Assembly: GCA_045531895.1 (NCBI GenBank)
Contig: JAZSEW010000025.1
Location: forward strand, 6,970 to 70,969
Reading direction: 5' to 3'
Source of the DNA: SIG299 sp045531895
GTDB lineage: Bacteria; Bacillota; Clostridia; Lachnospirales; Lachnospiraceae
Length of the DNA stretch: 64,000 nt
The notes beneath the pieces were generated by a model that saw nothing but the letters and a program-made list of their open reading frames with translations, was not told where the DNA came from and searched no databases. Of the stretch, positions 19,022-28,400 are shown piece by piece. A program made the position numbers and the translations under genes. Positions within the stretch are counted from its first letter, which is position 1. Every line of letters begins with the position of its first letter.

Positions 19022-21803
19022 AGAAGAAAAGAGCCGGACCGAGTATTCTGCCAGAAATACAACAGTGGCAATGTTGGCAAGGGTGATTGCTATTTTGCTT
19101 GGTTTTTGTACCCGTGTGGTGTTTACTCATACTTTAAGCGAAGAATATGTCGGTATCAATGGTTTGTTTACGGACATTTTGAATGTGCTTGCCCTGTCGG
19201 AGCTTGGTATCGGAACAGCAATTACTTATGCATTGTATAAACCGATTGCAGAAAAGGATATTGAAAAGCAGAAATCCCTGATGCAGATATACAGGCAGTT
19301 TTACCGTATTGTGGCATTAATTGTACTGGCCGCAGGTTTACTTGTAATTCCGTTTATGGATTTGCTTATCAGGAATGAAACACAGGTGGAAAATCTGACT
19401 TTCTTGTATTTGTTGTATCTGGCAAATTCCGTGATTTCCTATCTGTTGGTTTATAAAAGAACGTTGATTGAAGCATATCAGTTAAGCTATATTGGTGTAC
19501 TGTATCAGACAGTGTTTCTGATACTTCAAAATGCGGTGCAGATGCTGGTGTTGGTGACAACGCAGAATTTTACACTGTTTTTGACAATTTTAATTGCATG
19601 TACGCTGTTAAATAATCTGTGCATTTCAAAAAAGGCAAACCGGATGTATCCGTTTTTAAAGGATAAACAGGTAAAACCTTTGATGAAGGAAGAAAAACAG
19701 GGCATATATCAGAACATCAGGGCAATGCTGATGCACAAAATCGGCAATGTAGTGGTAAATAATACGGACAATCTGCTACTTTCCTCCCTGGTAGGCATTG
19801 TCAGCGTCGGAATGTATTCCAACTACTATCTGGTAATCGGTTCCGTACGCCAGGTGTTAAATCAGGCTTTTCAGGGAATTACCGCAAGTGTAGGTAATCT
19901 TGGTGTAGAAGAAAGCAAAGAGAGAGTACAACGGATTTTTGAGGCTGCATTTTTTATCGGGCAGTGGATGTTTGGCTTTGCTGCTATCTGCCTTTTTGAG
20001 TTATTGACACCTTTTGTGGAATTAAGCTTTGGCTCACAGTATGTTTTCAATGGGAATATTACTTTCGTATTGTGCCTAAACTTTTATTTTACAGGAATGC
20101 GGCAGGCAACTCTGGTATTTCGAGATTCTCTGGGACTTTTCTGGTATGACCGATATAAATCTCTGGCAGAGGCGCTGATTAATCTGGTCGTTTCTATTGT
20201 ACTTGGTGTAAAATTCGGGGTTCTTGGTATTTTTATCGGAACACTGTGCAGTACGCTCCTGACATCCTTATGGGTGGAGCCGTATATGCTTTATAAACAC
20301 AGGTTGAAGGTATCGGTTTGTGGGTATTTCCTACGCTATGGAATATATGTGGCTGTGACGGGGATTGCCTGGTGGATAACCCATATGCTTTGTGACAGAG
20401 TGACCGGAAGTGCTTTGGAATTGTGTGTATTCCGGCTACTGATTTGTGCGGTCGTGCCAAATGTTTTGTATTTGCTGGTGTATGCAAAAAGTAAGGAACT
20501 GCACTTCCTTCTGAATAAAGCGAAACAGATGCTTTTTCATAAAAAGGGAAAAGAGAAAGCAGAGAAAGAAAAAGAAAGTACAGTTTTTTCAAAAGAAGAG
20601 GAAGCGTTGTTTCAATTACTCCGACAGAGTCTGCTTCCGGAATATAAAAAATGTGAGAGTTTAAACCTATCGGAAACGGAATGGGGAACACTGGTATGTA
20701 TGGCAGAAAAACATGCGGTATTGTCATTGCTGTATGAAGAACTTTGTGAAAAGCAGAAACTGCCAAAACAGTGGAGAAATAAGACGGAAACGTTTGCAAC
20801 TCAGATTGTGATGCAGCAGTACCGGCTTTTGTTTACCAGTAAATATCTTGCCAATCTGTTAGAGAAAGAAGAAATTTCTATAGCGATTTTAAAAGGAGTG
20901 ACGGTAGGAACATGGTATCCGGTACCGGAACTTCGAAAATCGGGAGATGTGGATGTGCTGCTGATGAATCCGGAAGATTTAGAGAAGGCAACAGAAGTAC
21001 TGGAACACAATGGGTTTATTGTGAAAGAAAAGCAACTGGCACTGCATCATGTCTGCTTTACTACATCGAAGGAAATTGAACTGGAATTGCATACGATGCT
21101 GGCAGAACCGTTTGATAATAAAAAAACCAATGTCCTTATGCGGGATATTTTGAGAGAAACGGCAGGAAAAACTGAAAAGAAGGATGTTATGGGTGTGAAA
21201 CTTCCTGTACTGCCGGGAACCTATTATGCTTTTGAATTGTTGCTTCACATGTTGCAGCATTTCTTACGGTCCGGTTTTGGACTGAAGCTGCTGTGTGACT
21301 GGGTATTGTATTGGCAGAAGGAACCATCCGGGCAGGAAAAAAATAGATATCTGGAATTGGTAGAGAGAACGGGACTTAAAGGATTTTCTGATATGGTGAC
21401 TTTGGTATGTGTCCGGTTCCTTGGTTTGGAAGAAAAAAAGATTCATTGGATGAATTGTCCGTCGGACTATCCGTACGAAGAGTTTATGAGAGAAATTCTG
21501 GATGCTGAGGAGTTTGGAAAATCGAATAAAGACCGTATGGTAGTATTACGAGGAAACAGTGTTATGGATTATATCCGGGAATTTCATCACCAGATGCGGC
21601 TGAACTTTCCAAGAGGAGGACGATTTGCCTTGTTCTGGCCTTTGCTCTGGATGATTACACTGCTTCGTTTTTTGAGGAATAATCGGGAACTTAGGAATAT
21701 TTCTACAGGAAAAGTATTAAGAGAGGCGGCAAGAAGAAGCCGGTTGATGAAGAAAACTCATCTGTTCAGGGAAAGTCCTGAAAAAAAGTTTCGAAACTTT
21801 TAA
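18990..21803 (+). CDS. Polysaccharide flippase fused to an uncharacterised nucleotidyltransferase domain
   Basis: A 937-residue fusion. Residues 20-510 form a 12-14 helix Wzx-like flippase (opening TTVAMLARVIAILLGFCTRV). After a lysine/glutamate linker (about 515-540), residues 545-937 match the uncharacterised nucleotidyltransferase family I know as NTP_transf_5, with the pol-beta type motif G652-D-V-D655 followed by VLL, and LHHVCF downstream. Stand-alone forms of that domain occur with PqqD-like proteins in peptide and exopolysaccharide loci. The start is TTG at 18990, set by GGAGG nine bases upstream, 32 bases inside the Stealth gene. A flippase with a nucleotidyl-transferring tail suggests a coupled modification and export step. 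The reaction is unknown. Confidence 0.8.
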   Translation: MNVNQKAQLNREEKSRTEYSARNTTVAMLARVIAILLGFCTRVVFTHTLSEEYVGINGLFTDILNVLALSELGIGTAITYALYKPIAEKDIEKQKSLMQIYRQFYRIVALIVLAAGLLVIPFMDLLIRNETQVENLTFLYLLYLANSVISYLLVYKRTLIEAYQLSYIGVLYQTVFLILQNAVQMLVLVTTQNFTLFLTILIACTLLNNLCISKKANRMYPFLKDKQVKPLMKEEKQGIYQNIRAMLMHKIGNVVVNNTDNLLLSSLVGIVSVGMYSNYYLVIGSVRQVLNQAFQGITASVGNLGVEESKERVQRIFEAAFFIGQWMFGFAAICLFELLTPFVELSFGSQYVFNGNITFVLCLNFYFTGMRQATLVFRDSLGLFWYDRYKSLAEALINLVVSIVLGVKFGVLGIFIGTLCSTLLTSLWVEPYMLYKHRLKVSVCGYFLRYGIYVAVTGIAWWITHMLCDRVTGSALELCVFRLLICAVVPNVLYLLVYAKSKELHFLLNKAKQMLFHKKGKEKAEKEKESTVFSKEEEALFQLLRQSLLPEYKKCESLNLSETEWGTLVCMAEKHAVLSLLYEELCEKQKLPKQWRNKTETFATQIVMQQYRLLFTSKYLANLLEKEEISIAILKGVTVGTWYPVPELRKSGDVDVLLMNPEDLEKATEVLEHNGFIVKEKQLALHHVCFTTSKEIELELHTMLAEPFDNKKTNVLMRDILRETAGKTEKKDVMGVKLPVLPGTYYAFELLLHMLQHFLRSGFGLKLLCDWVLYWQKEPSGQEKNRYLELVERTGLKGFSDMVTLVCVRFLGLEEKKIHWMNCPSDYPYEEFMREILDAEEFGKSNKDRMVVLRGNSVMDYIREFHHQMRLNFPRGGRFALFWPLLWMITLLRFLRNNRELRNISTGKVLREAARRSRLMKKTHLFRESPEKKFRNF
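21784..21801 (+). other. 18-bp perfect palindrome at the end of the flippase gene
   Basis: AAAAGTTTCGAAACTTTT lies across the last codons of the flippase fusion. As RNA it gives a seven-pair hairpin with a TCGA loop and a short U run, so it may act as a weak terminator just before the next promoter. Confidence 0.4.
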
Positions 21804-21808
21804 TAAAA

Positions 21809-21840
21809 ACATTTACAAATTGGTAAATGTGTGGTATTAT
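21809..21840 (+). promoter_or_regulatory. Promoter with embedded operator-like dyad for the 120-residue protein
   Basis: TTTACA (21812-21817) and TATTAT (21835-21840) are exactly 17 bases apart. Overlapping the -35 box is a perfect dyad, ACATTTAC (21809-21816) and GTAAATGT (21823-21830) around a 6-base centre. The placement suggests a dimeric regulator that competes with RNA polymerase. The gene can thus be expressed apart from the upstream locus. Confidence 0.65.
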
Positions 21841-21882
21841 CAGTATGGAAAGTCGCTTTAGTGGAGTAAAGGGGGTATACAA

Positions 21883-22245
21883 ATGAGCAAATATGAAAAG
21901 CCAGTGGTAATGGTAAATGAAGAAGTAGCAGAAGGTGTGTATGCAGCAAGTGGATGCTATGAGTCCGAGGCAAGGATTCATCAGAAGCCTGAAACAGGCA
22001 GAGGTGATTACAGAATTCAGGTGGATGGCACACATGTGGAGGACCATACCAGTGACAGCCAGACTGTAACAGTTACTTTTAATCAGCCGGTAACCTATAA
22101 TGGCGTTACCAGCAATGTAATTACTTTTGAAAAAGGATATCATCAGAATCCAACAGGAAACATTGGATTTGGTGATTTAATCGTAGAATCTGAGGCTGGT
22201 CTGGAAATTATTGATACCTGTATCAATTGTAACCATGCACACTAG
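21883..22245 (+). CDS. 120-residue leader-bearing secreted or precursor-like protein
   Basis: I do not recognise an assigned family. The N-terminus has KYEKP (3-7) followed by an acidic stretch and EGVYAASGC (17-25), the look of a precursor-peptide leader ending at a small-residue processing site. No hydrophobic signal peptide is present. Residues 40-110 are Thr/Val/Asn-rich and beta-strand-like (TVTVTFNQPVTYNG), and the C-terminus carries CINC (113-116) followed by His118 and His120. It has its own promoter with an operator, a very strong AAAGGGGG ribosome site and a terminator, so it should be abundant. It sits between a flippase-nucleotidyltransferase and an ABC exporter, in a locus that opens with a PqqD-like protein. 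Export by that ABC protein after leader recognition is a reasonable but untested inference. Confidence 0.75.
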   Translation: MSKYEKPVVMVNEEVAEGVYAASGCYESEARIHQKPETGRGDYRIQVDGTHVEDHTSDSQTVTVTFNQPVTYNGVTSNVITFEKGYHQNPTGNIGFGDLIVESEAGLEIIDTCINCNHAH

Positions 22246-22273
22246 TATGTAAAAGCATAAGTAATAAACTATT

Positions 22274-22310
22274 AAGTCCCTGTACAAAGGTACAGGGACT
22301 TCTTTGTAAT
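22274..22310 (+). terminator. Terminator between the 120-residue protein and the ABC exporter
   Basis: An 11-bp perfect stem (AAGTCCCTGTA with TACAGGGACTT) and a 6-base loop, followed by a pyrimidine-rich tail. It would make transcripts of the small gene more abundant than those of the exporter. Confidence 0.8.
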
Positions 22311-22360
22311 TTTTACAATTTAGAAACTTATGGGAAAGAGCTCACTGTGAGGATGCGGCT

Positions 22361-24127
22361 ATGAAGGAACGTCTAAGGTTTTACATAAAGAGAATAAAAG
22401 AAGGACGTCTGCAGGAAATGTGGAAGCAGACAAAGTGGGTCTATCAGTATGCCAGACGATATTGGAAGGCGATGATATTTTATACTGCGCTTGGTATGAC
22501 AGGAACCGTGGTGAGTCTGTTGGCAGGTCTGGTATCAAAGGATTTAGTGGATATTATTACCGGGCATGAAGCAGGCAGGGTAGTACAAACTTTTGCGCTG
22601 ATGATTGGACTGAATATAGGTAATACGGTAGTAAGCCAGCTTTCCGGGTATGCATCCAGCAAAATCAGTTTGAAGGTAGATACCGAGATTAAAGCAGATA
22701 TTTTTTCAAAGATACTGGTAACCGACTGGGAATCTTTGACGGGCTATCATACCGGAGATTTATTAACCCGATGGAGCTCGGATGTTTCTGTGATTTCCTC
22801 GGGAGTATTGAATTATATTCCAAACATGATTATTTATGTGTTCCGTTTTATAGGGGCATTTGCTGTGGTGGCTTATCATGATATTACCTTTGCCGTTTTT
22901 GCTTTCCTTGGAATGCCGGCAAGTATTTTGCTTTCCAAAACATTGATGCGGCGTATGGTGAATAATAATAAACGCAGTGCAGAAATGAGTGCGAAAATGT
23001 CCGGGTTTAATCAGGAGTCATTTTCCAACATTCAGACGATTAAGGCTTTTGATTTGGTTGGCGCATATATCGAAAAATTAAAGAATCTGCAAAAGGAATT
23101 TATCACCATGCGCCTGGACTTTTATAAAATGTCTATGGGAACCAGTCTTTTGATGGCAGTAATCAACATGCTTGTGTCCTACTCCGCTTATGGATGGGGA
23201 ATTTACAGGGTATGGAGCGGAGCTATCTCCTATGGCACCATGACAATGTTTTTAAGCCTGTCCGGCACATTAACCGGTACGGTACATAACCTGACTTCAC
23301 TGATTCCGAATGCCATTAATTTAACTACCTCTGCCGGACGCCTAATGGATATTGTAGAGATGCCGAGAGAAGATTACAGCAACAGGGAAGAGGTGCAGAC
23401 ATTTTGGGAACAGAACAGGGAAAAGGGAATTTCCTTATCGGTAAGAGATTTGGCCTATACCTATAAAACCGGAACGCAGGTATTTGATGGAGCCTCTCTG
23501 GAAGTAAATCCTGGAGAGATTATTGCTCTGGTAGGACCTTCCGGGGAAGGAAAGACAACAATGCTTCGTTTGATTTTATCTTTGATTACGGGACAAAACG
23601 GAGAAACTCTGTTACTGGGAAAACAAGATGGTAGTACGGTGTCACTGGCTCCATCCACCCGTTTTCTTTTTTCCTATGTGCCACAGGGAAATACAATGTT
23701 TTCCGGAACGATTGCAGAGAACATGCGTAATATTAAGCCGGAGGCAACGGAGGAAGAAATTATTGAAGCGTTACGGCTTGCCTGTGCATGGGAATTTGTG
23801 GAGAAACTGCCGAAAGGTATTCACAGCAAGATTCAGGAGCGGGGGGGCGGATTTTCTGAAGGACAGGCACAGCGTCTGTCTATTGCAAGAGCTTTGCTTC
23901 GGGATACACCGATTTTACTTTTGGATGAAGCTACTTCTGCGCTTGATGTAGCGACAGAACGAAAAGTGCTGAAAAATATTATGCAGGATGAGCACCCGCG
24001 CACCTGTATTGTAACGACGCATCGTCCAACGGTATTAAGTGTCTGTAACCGGGTGTATGCGATTCGGGAGAAGAAGTGCCGGGTATTAAATGAAGAAGAA
24101 ATAGAGGAACTGGTGAGAGGATTTTAA
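22361..24127 (+). CDS. ABC exporter, fused membrane and ATPase domains
   Basis: A 588-residue half-transporter: six transmembrane helices in residues about 35-330, then an ATPase with Walker A GPSGEGKTT (from residue 393), a signature loop written FSEGQAQR instead of LSGGQ, and Walker B ILLLDEATSALD. It has no N-terminal C39 peptidase, so any leader cleavage would need another protease. It probably works as a homodimer exporting a peptide, lipid or lipid-linked glycan. It directly follows the 120-residue protein, the natural candidate substrate, and is the last gene of the locus. Confidence 0.85.
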   Translation: MKERLRFYIKRIKEGRLQEMWKQTKWVYQYARRYWKAMIFYTALGMTGTVVSLLAGLVSKDLVDIITGHEAGRVVQTFALMIGLNIGNTVVSQLSGYASSKISLKVDTEIKADIFSKILVTDWESLTGYHTGDLLTRWSSDVSVISSGVLNYIPNMIIYVFRFIGAFAVVAYHDITFAVFAFLGMPASILLSKTLMRRMVNNNKRSAEMSAKMSGFNQESFSNIQTIKAFDLVGAYIEKLKNLQKEFITMRLDFYKMSMGTSLLMAVINMLVSYSAYGWGIYRVWSGAISYGTMTMFLSLSGTLTGTVHNLTSLIPNAINLTTSAGRLMDIVEMPREDYSNREEVQTFWEQNREKGISLSVRDLAYTYKTGTQVFDGASLEVNPGEIIALVGPSGEGKTTMLRLILSLITGQNGETLLLGKQDGSTVSLAPSTRFLFSYVPQGNTMFSGTIAENMRNIKPEATEEEIIEALRLACAWEFVEKLPKGIHSKIQERGGGFSEGQAQRLSIARALLRDTPILLLDEATSALDVATERKVLKNIMQDEHPRTCIVTTHRPTVLSVCNRVYAIREKKCRVLNEEEIEELVRGF

Positions 24128-24165
24128 TGAAATAAAATGTTAACAAAATTGTAAAAATCTTTTTC

Positions 24166-24212
24166 TTGAGATAAACCTGTTTTTAGTATATGATATACTA
24201 AGACAGGTTTAT
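24166..24212 (+). promoter_or_regulatory. sbcD promoter overlapping a long dyad
   Basis: TTGAGA (24166-24171) and TATGAT (24189-24194) with a 17-base spacer make a strong sigma-A promoter. A dyad with arms ATAAACCTGT and ACAGGTTTAT (24171-24212), continued inward by TTAGTATA and TATACTAA, covers the promoter. It could serve as terminator for the ABC gene, as an operator, or both. Confidence 0.6.
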
Positions 24213-24270
24213 TTGCATATAGGCCTTTGAAGTCTTAATACAGGCTTTATGACAGAGACAGGAGACCGCC

Positions 24271-25440
24271 ATGAAACTACTACATCTTGCAGACTTACAT
24301 ATCGGAAAACGTGTTTATGAGTATTCCATGCTGGAAGAACAAAAAGCAGCACTTTTACAGGCATTTCAGATGGCAAAGGAGCATCGGGTGGATGCGGTAC
24401 TAATCGCCGGGGATGTATATGATAAAACGATTCCTACAGTGGAGGGAGTAAAGCTCTTTGATACGTTTTTAACAGCGCTAAAAGCAAAGAAGATTCCTGC
24501 GTTTATCATCAGCGGAAATCATGATTCGGCGGAACGGCTGTCTTTTGGACGCCATTTGTTTGAAAATGCAGAAATATATATGTCCGGCACTTATGAGGAA
24601 GACATATTAAAGAAAACACTGACGGATGAATTTGGCGAGGTAGATATTTATTTGCTGCCGTTTTTAAAACCACAGCAGATTGAAGTGGCAGAAGGGGAAG
24701 AACGGCCAAAGGATTATACCGAGGCAATCCGGTTGGTGTTAGACAGGTTAAATATAAATAAAAATAATCGTAATGTGCTGTTGGCCCATCAGTTTGTGGG
24801 CGGCGGAAGCATCACACCGGAGCGTACAGATTCCGAAACCCAGTCAGTAGGCGGTGTGGATATGGTAGATTACCGGGTGTTCGATGCGTTTGATTATGTG
24901 GCACTGGGACATCTGCACGGTGCGCAGCATGTCGGAAGGGAATCGGTGCGTTATGCAGGTTCTCCGGTGAAGTATTCGTTTTCGGAGGTGCGGCAGATTA
25001 AGTCGGCAACCCTGATTACCATTGGAAAAAAAGGAGAATCGGTGGCTGACACGGAACTGGTGATAGAAAAACTTCCGTTTACACCGGTGCATGATATGCG
25101 GGAAGTAAAGGGCACACTGGAGCAACTGACCTGTGCAGAGATACTCTCAGAGGCAGACCCTGAGGATTATATGCATGTTACATTGACGGATGAAGAAGAA
25201 ATCTATGATGTGTTTGGCAAGTTAAGGTCAGTGTATCCGAATTTAATGGCATTGGATTTTGATAATTCCCGTACCAGAGCAGAGGGTGTTGCAACTCTTA
25301 CTGGTGCGGTAATGAAAGAGAAAACAACCATGGAACTGTTCCGGGAGTTTTTCGAAAAGCAGGCGGGAGCGGAACTTACGCCGATGCAGGAACAGATTAT
25401 GACAGACATCATTGAGAAAAATGGAGACGACCAGAAATGA
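24271..25440 (+). CDS. sbcD: SbcD exonuclease subunit (Mre11-like)
   Basis: A 389-residue metallophosphoesterase. All metal-binding motifs are present in order: LADLHIGKR, AGDVYD, SGNHDSAERL, LAHQF and ALGHLHGAQH. With SbcC it forms an ATP-dependent nuclease that opens DNA hairpins and processes blocked ends. Normal length. ATG follows GGAGACCGCC, and it overlaps sbcC by ATGA. Confidence 0.95.
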   Translation: MKLLHLADLHIGKRVYEYSMLEEQKAALLQAFQMAKEHRVDAVLIAGDVYDKTIPTVEGVKLFDTFLTALKAKKIPAFIISGNHDSAERLSFGRHLFENAEIYMSGTYEEDILKKTLTDEFGEVDIYLLPFLKPQQIEVAEGEERPKDYTEAIRLVLDRLNINKNNRNVLLAHQFVGGGSITPERTDSETQSVGGVDMVDYRVFDAFDYVALGHLHGAQHVGRESVRYAGSPVKYSFSEVRQIKSATLITIGKKGESVADTELVIEKLPFTPVHDMREVKGTLEQLTCAEILSEADPEDYMHVTLTDEEEIYDVFGKLRSVYPNLMALDFDNSRTRAEGVATLTGAVMKEKTTMELFREFFEKQAGAELTPMQEQIMTDIIEKNGDDQK

Positions 25441-28400
25441 AACCAGTTTATTTGGAGCTTTGTGCATTCGGTCCCTTTGCAGGACAAGTAATTTTACCGT
25501 TGGAACAGATTGTTTCCGAAGGTGTTTTTTTGGTGCATGGAGCTACCGGTGCAGGAAAAACTACGATATTTGATGCAATTTCTTTTGCATTATTTGGCAA
25601 TGCCAGTGGAGAAAACCGCCCGGCGGATTCTTTTCGTTCCGACTTTGCCACGGAAGATAGTAAAACCTATGTGATTTTAGAGTTTACCCATAGCGGGCAG
25701 GCCTATAAAATAGAACGAAGTCCGGCGTATCGTCGTCCGAAGCAGCGGGGGGAAGGGTATACCGACAGTAAGGCAGAGGCTGTGCTGACAATGCCGAATG
25801 GAATGAAAATTGTAGGTTATCAGATGGTTACGGACAAGGTAGAAGAAATTCTTTGTGTGGACTGGAAACAGTTTAAGCAGATTTCCATGATTGCCCAGGG
25901 GGAGTTTTTAAAGCTTCTTACGGTGGAGAGTAAGGAACGTGGTGAGATTTTCCGTAAAATATTTCATACGGGAGAACTGAGCCGTATTGGCAAGGATCTG
26001 AAGGAGAGAATGCTGAAGGTAAAACGGTTCTGTGAGGAGCAGGATAAGTCAATTATTCAGTATTATTGCGGTATTGATAATTCTTCTGACAGTGAACATA
26101 AAGCGCAGATAGAAGAATTTTTTGATAGTAAGGATATTCATAAAGCTGTAGATTTTCAGGAAATATTATTGCAGCTGATTGAAGAGGATAGGGAAGAAAT
26201 AAAACGTACCGGGGAGCAGCTTTCGGTTGCGGAGCAGAAGCTGACAGAGCTTAGGGTAAGAGAATCCAAGGCAGTGGAATGGCTGGAAAAGAAGAAGGAA
26301 TTTGCAGCAATGGAGGAACAGTTGCAGGACATGCTTGTTCTGGAACAGAAAAACCTTCAGGAGAAGCGGCGGCTGGCATTGGTAAAGCGGGCAGCTACGA
26401 TGGTACGTCCCCAAAAGGAAGCTTATCTGACCGCAAGGGCAGAGAGCGAGCAGCTACAGGCTGCCATTGCAGAAAAGGAACATCGGATGGCCGAACTGTG
26501 GGAACAGGAGGAAAAAATTGTTCTGCTGTACCAGAAAGCGCAGGCAGATAAAGTTAATATGGACCGCCTTCTTGTAAAAATGGAGCAATTAAAGAATGAA
26601 GTGAAGCTGCTTACGCAGAAGGAGGAGCAGGAGGAAGAATACCGTCGGATGGAACAGGCAGCAGAGGCTCTTAGGGGACAGGAGGAACAGCAGAAGCAGT
26701 CAGCAAAGCAAAAGGAAGAACGTTTCTTAGAGTGTCGCAGAAAGCAGGATCGCCTGGCGGAAATTTATCAGAACGGACGTGCATTAGAGGTACAGGAGAG
26801 AGAACTGAAAGAAGAACTGACTGAGCTGGAAAATCAGGAAAAACGGTTTGAAAGTTTTGAAAAAATCCGGGAGAATTATTTGGAGTTAACAGCGCAGATT
26901 TCCGGCTTGTTAGAAAAAAAACAGAAGCAGAATGCTGTGTTGCAGCAGATGGAAGCCGCCTATACCTGTGAGCAGGCAGGGATGCTTGCTATGGAGTTAG
27001 AGTACGGCAGTCCGTGTCCGGTATGTGGCTCAAAAGAGCATCCGGAGCCTGCAAAACCGTCAAATAGTACAATAACAAAAGAAGAACTTGGCAGACAGAA
27101 GCAGGAATACCAGGAAATCAGTGATAAATTAGAGAGTCTTGGAAAGGAGGCTGCGGCAGAAAAAGGAACCATGGAACTTCTGTTACAGCAGCTTGGTATC
27201 CGGGCAGAGGGGGCTGCTTTGCAGCAATTGATTGAAGAACGGAGAGAGCGCCGACAGGTGGTAAAACAAACGCTTTCCAAGGTGGAAGAACAACTGGATA
27301 CGTTAGTAAAAGAGCAGGAAGAGGGAATGCGTGCCAGAGAAGAGGCGGCAGAACTGGAGCAGGAGCTTACAGAAAATCGGGCAGAACTGGAAGTGTTGCA
27401 GGAAAAAATGCAGCGTATCCGTATGGAGCAGCAGGCAATTACCCAGACGATAAAGCGAATTCTTCTGGATGCTTCTTTTGAAACGGTAAAGGATGCTTCT
27501 GAGGCATTAAAAGCTGTGGAACAGGAGCATGAGGAGAAAAAGCAGGGAATTATTCAGGCAGAGCAAAGCTATCAGGAATGGAGCAGCAAAAAGCAGAGCG
27601 AAGCAGCAGTGCTGGAACAGTTGACAGGACAAAAGCTTGTGCGGCTTCAGAAGCAGCAGCTGGCACTGGAAGACTATGAAAAAGCAGTGCGCCTGGCAGG
27701 GTTTGACAGTGAGGAAGAATTTGAAAGAACCATGCTTTCGGAAGAAGAAACGGAGCAACTGGAGCAGCAGACACTGGAAACAGAAAGCCGGCTGATTCGG
27801 TTTAAGGAACGCCATATGCTGCTTTCCCAGGAACTTGGCCGGGTGGCACCGGAAATCAGTGAGGGTTTTACTGAGCAAATTGAAGAGCTACAGCAGGAAA
27901 AAGAAAATCTGAGCGCCAGGATAACACGGCTGACCTCTCGGGCAGAAACTAACGAAAAGGTTAGGAAAAATGTAGAGACACAGCTGTTAGTACGCAATCA
28001 GATGCAGAAGGAATACAGTAATGTTTCTGTGCTGAGTGATGTGGCAAACGGTGAACTGACCGGAAAGGACCGTCTTCCTTTTGAACAGTATGTGCAGGCA
28101 TTTTATTTTGAACAGGTTATTTATGAGGCGAATTTGCGTCTGAAAAAGATGAGTGGCGGCAGGTATGCCCTACAGCGCCGCACAGAGGCAGAGAACCGAA
28201 GGAGTGTCACAGGACTTGATTTGGAAATAATGGATTATTTTACGGGAAAGGCAAGAAGTGTCAAATCTCTTTCCGGTGGAGAATCTTTTAAGGCAGCACT
28301 TTCCCTGGCGTTAGGCTTGTCGGATGTAATTCAGGGCTATGCCGGTGGGGTAGTGGTGGAAACCATGTTTGTGGACGAAGGTTTTGGAAGTCTGGATAAA

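Noticed and set aside
20233..20799. 188-residue minus-strand open frame
   Set aside because: Antisense shadow inside the flippase fusion, without a start signal.
2195..24127. Standard radical SAM (SPASM) peptide-maturation cluster
   Set aside because: PqqD and a leader-like protein are present, but no CxxxCxxC radical SAM protein was found anywhere in the window.
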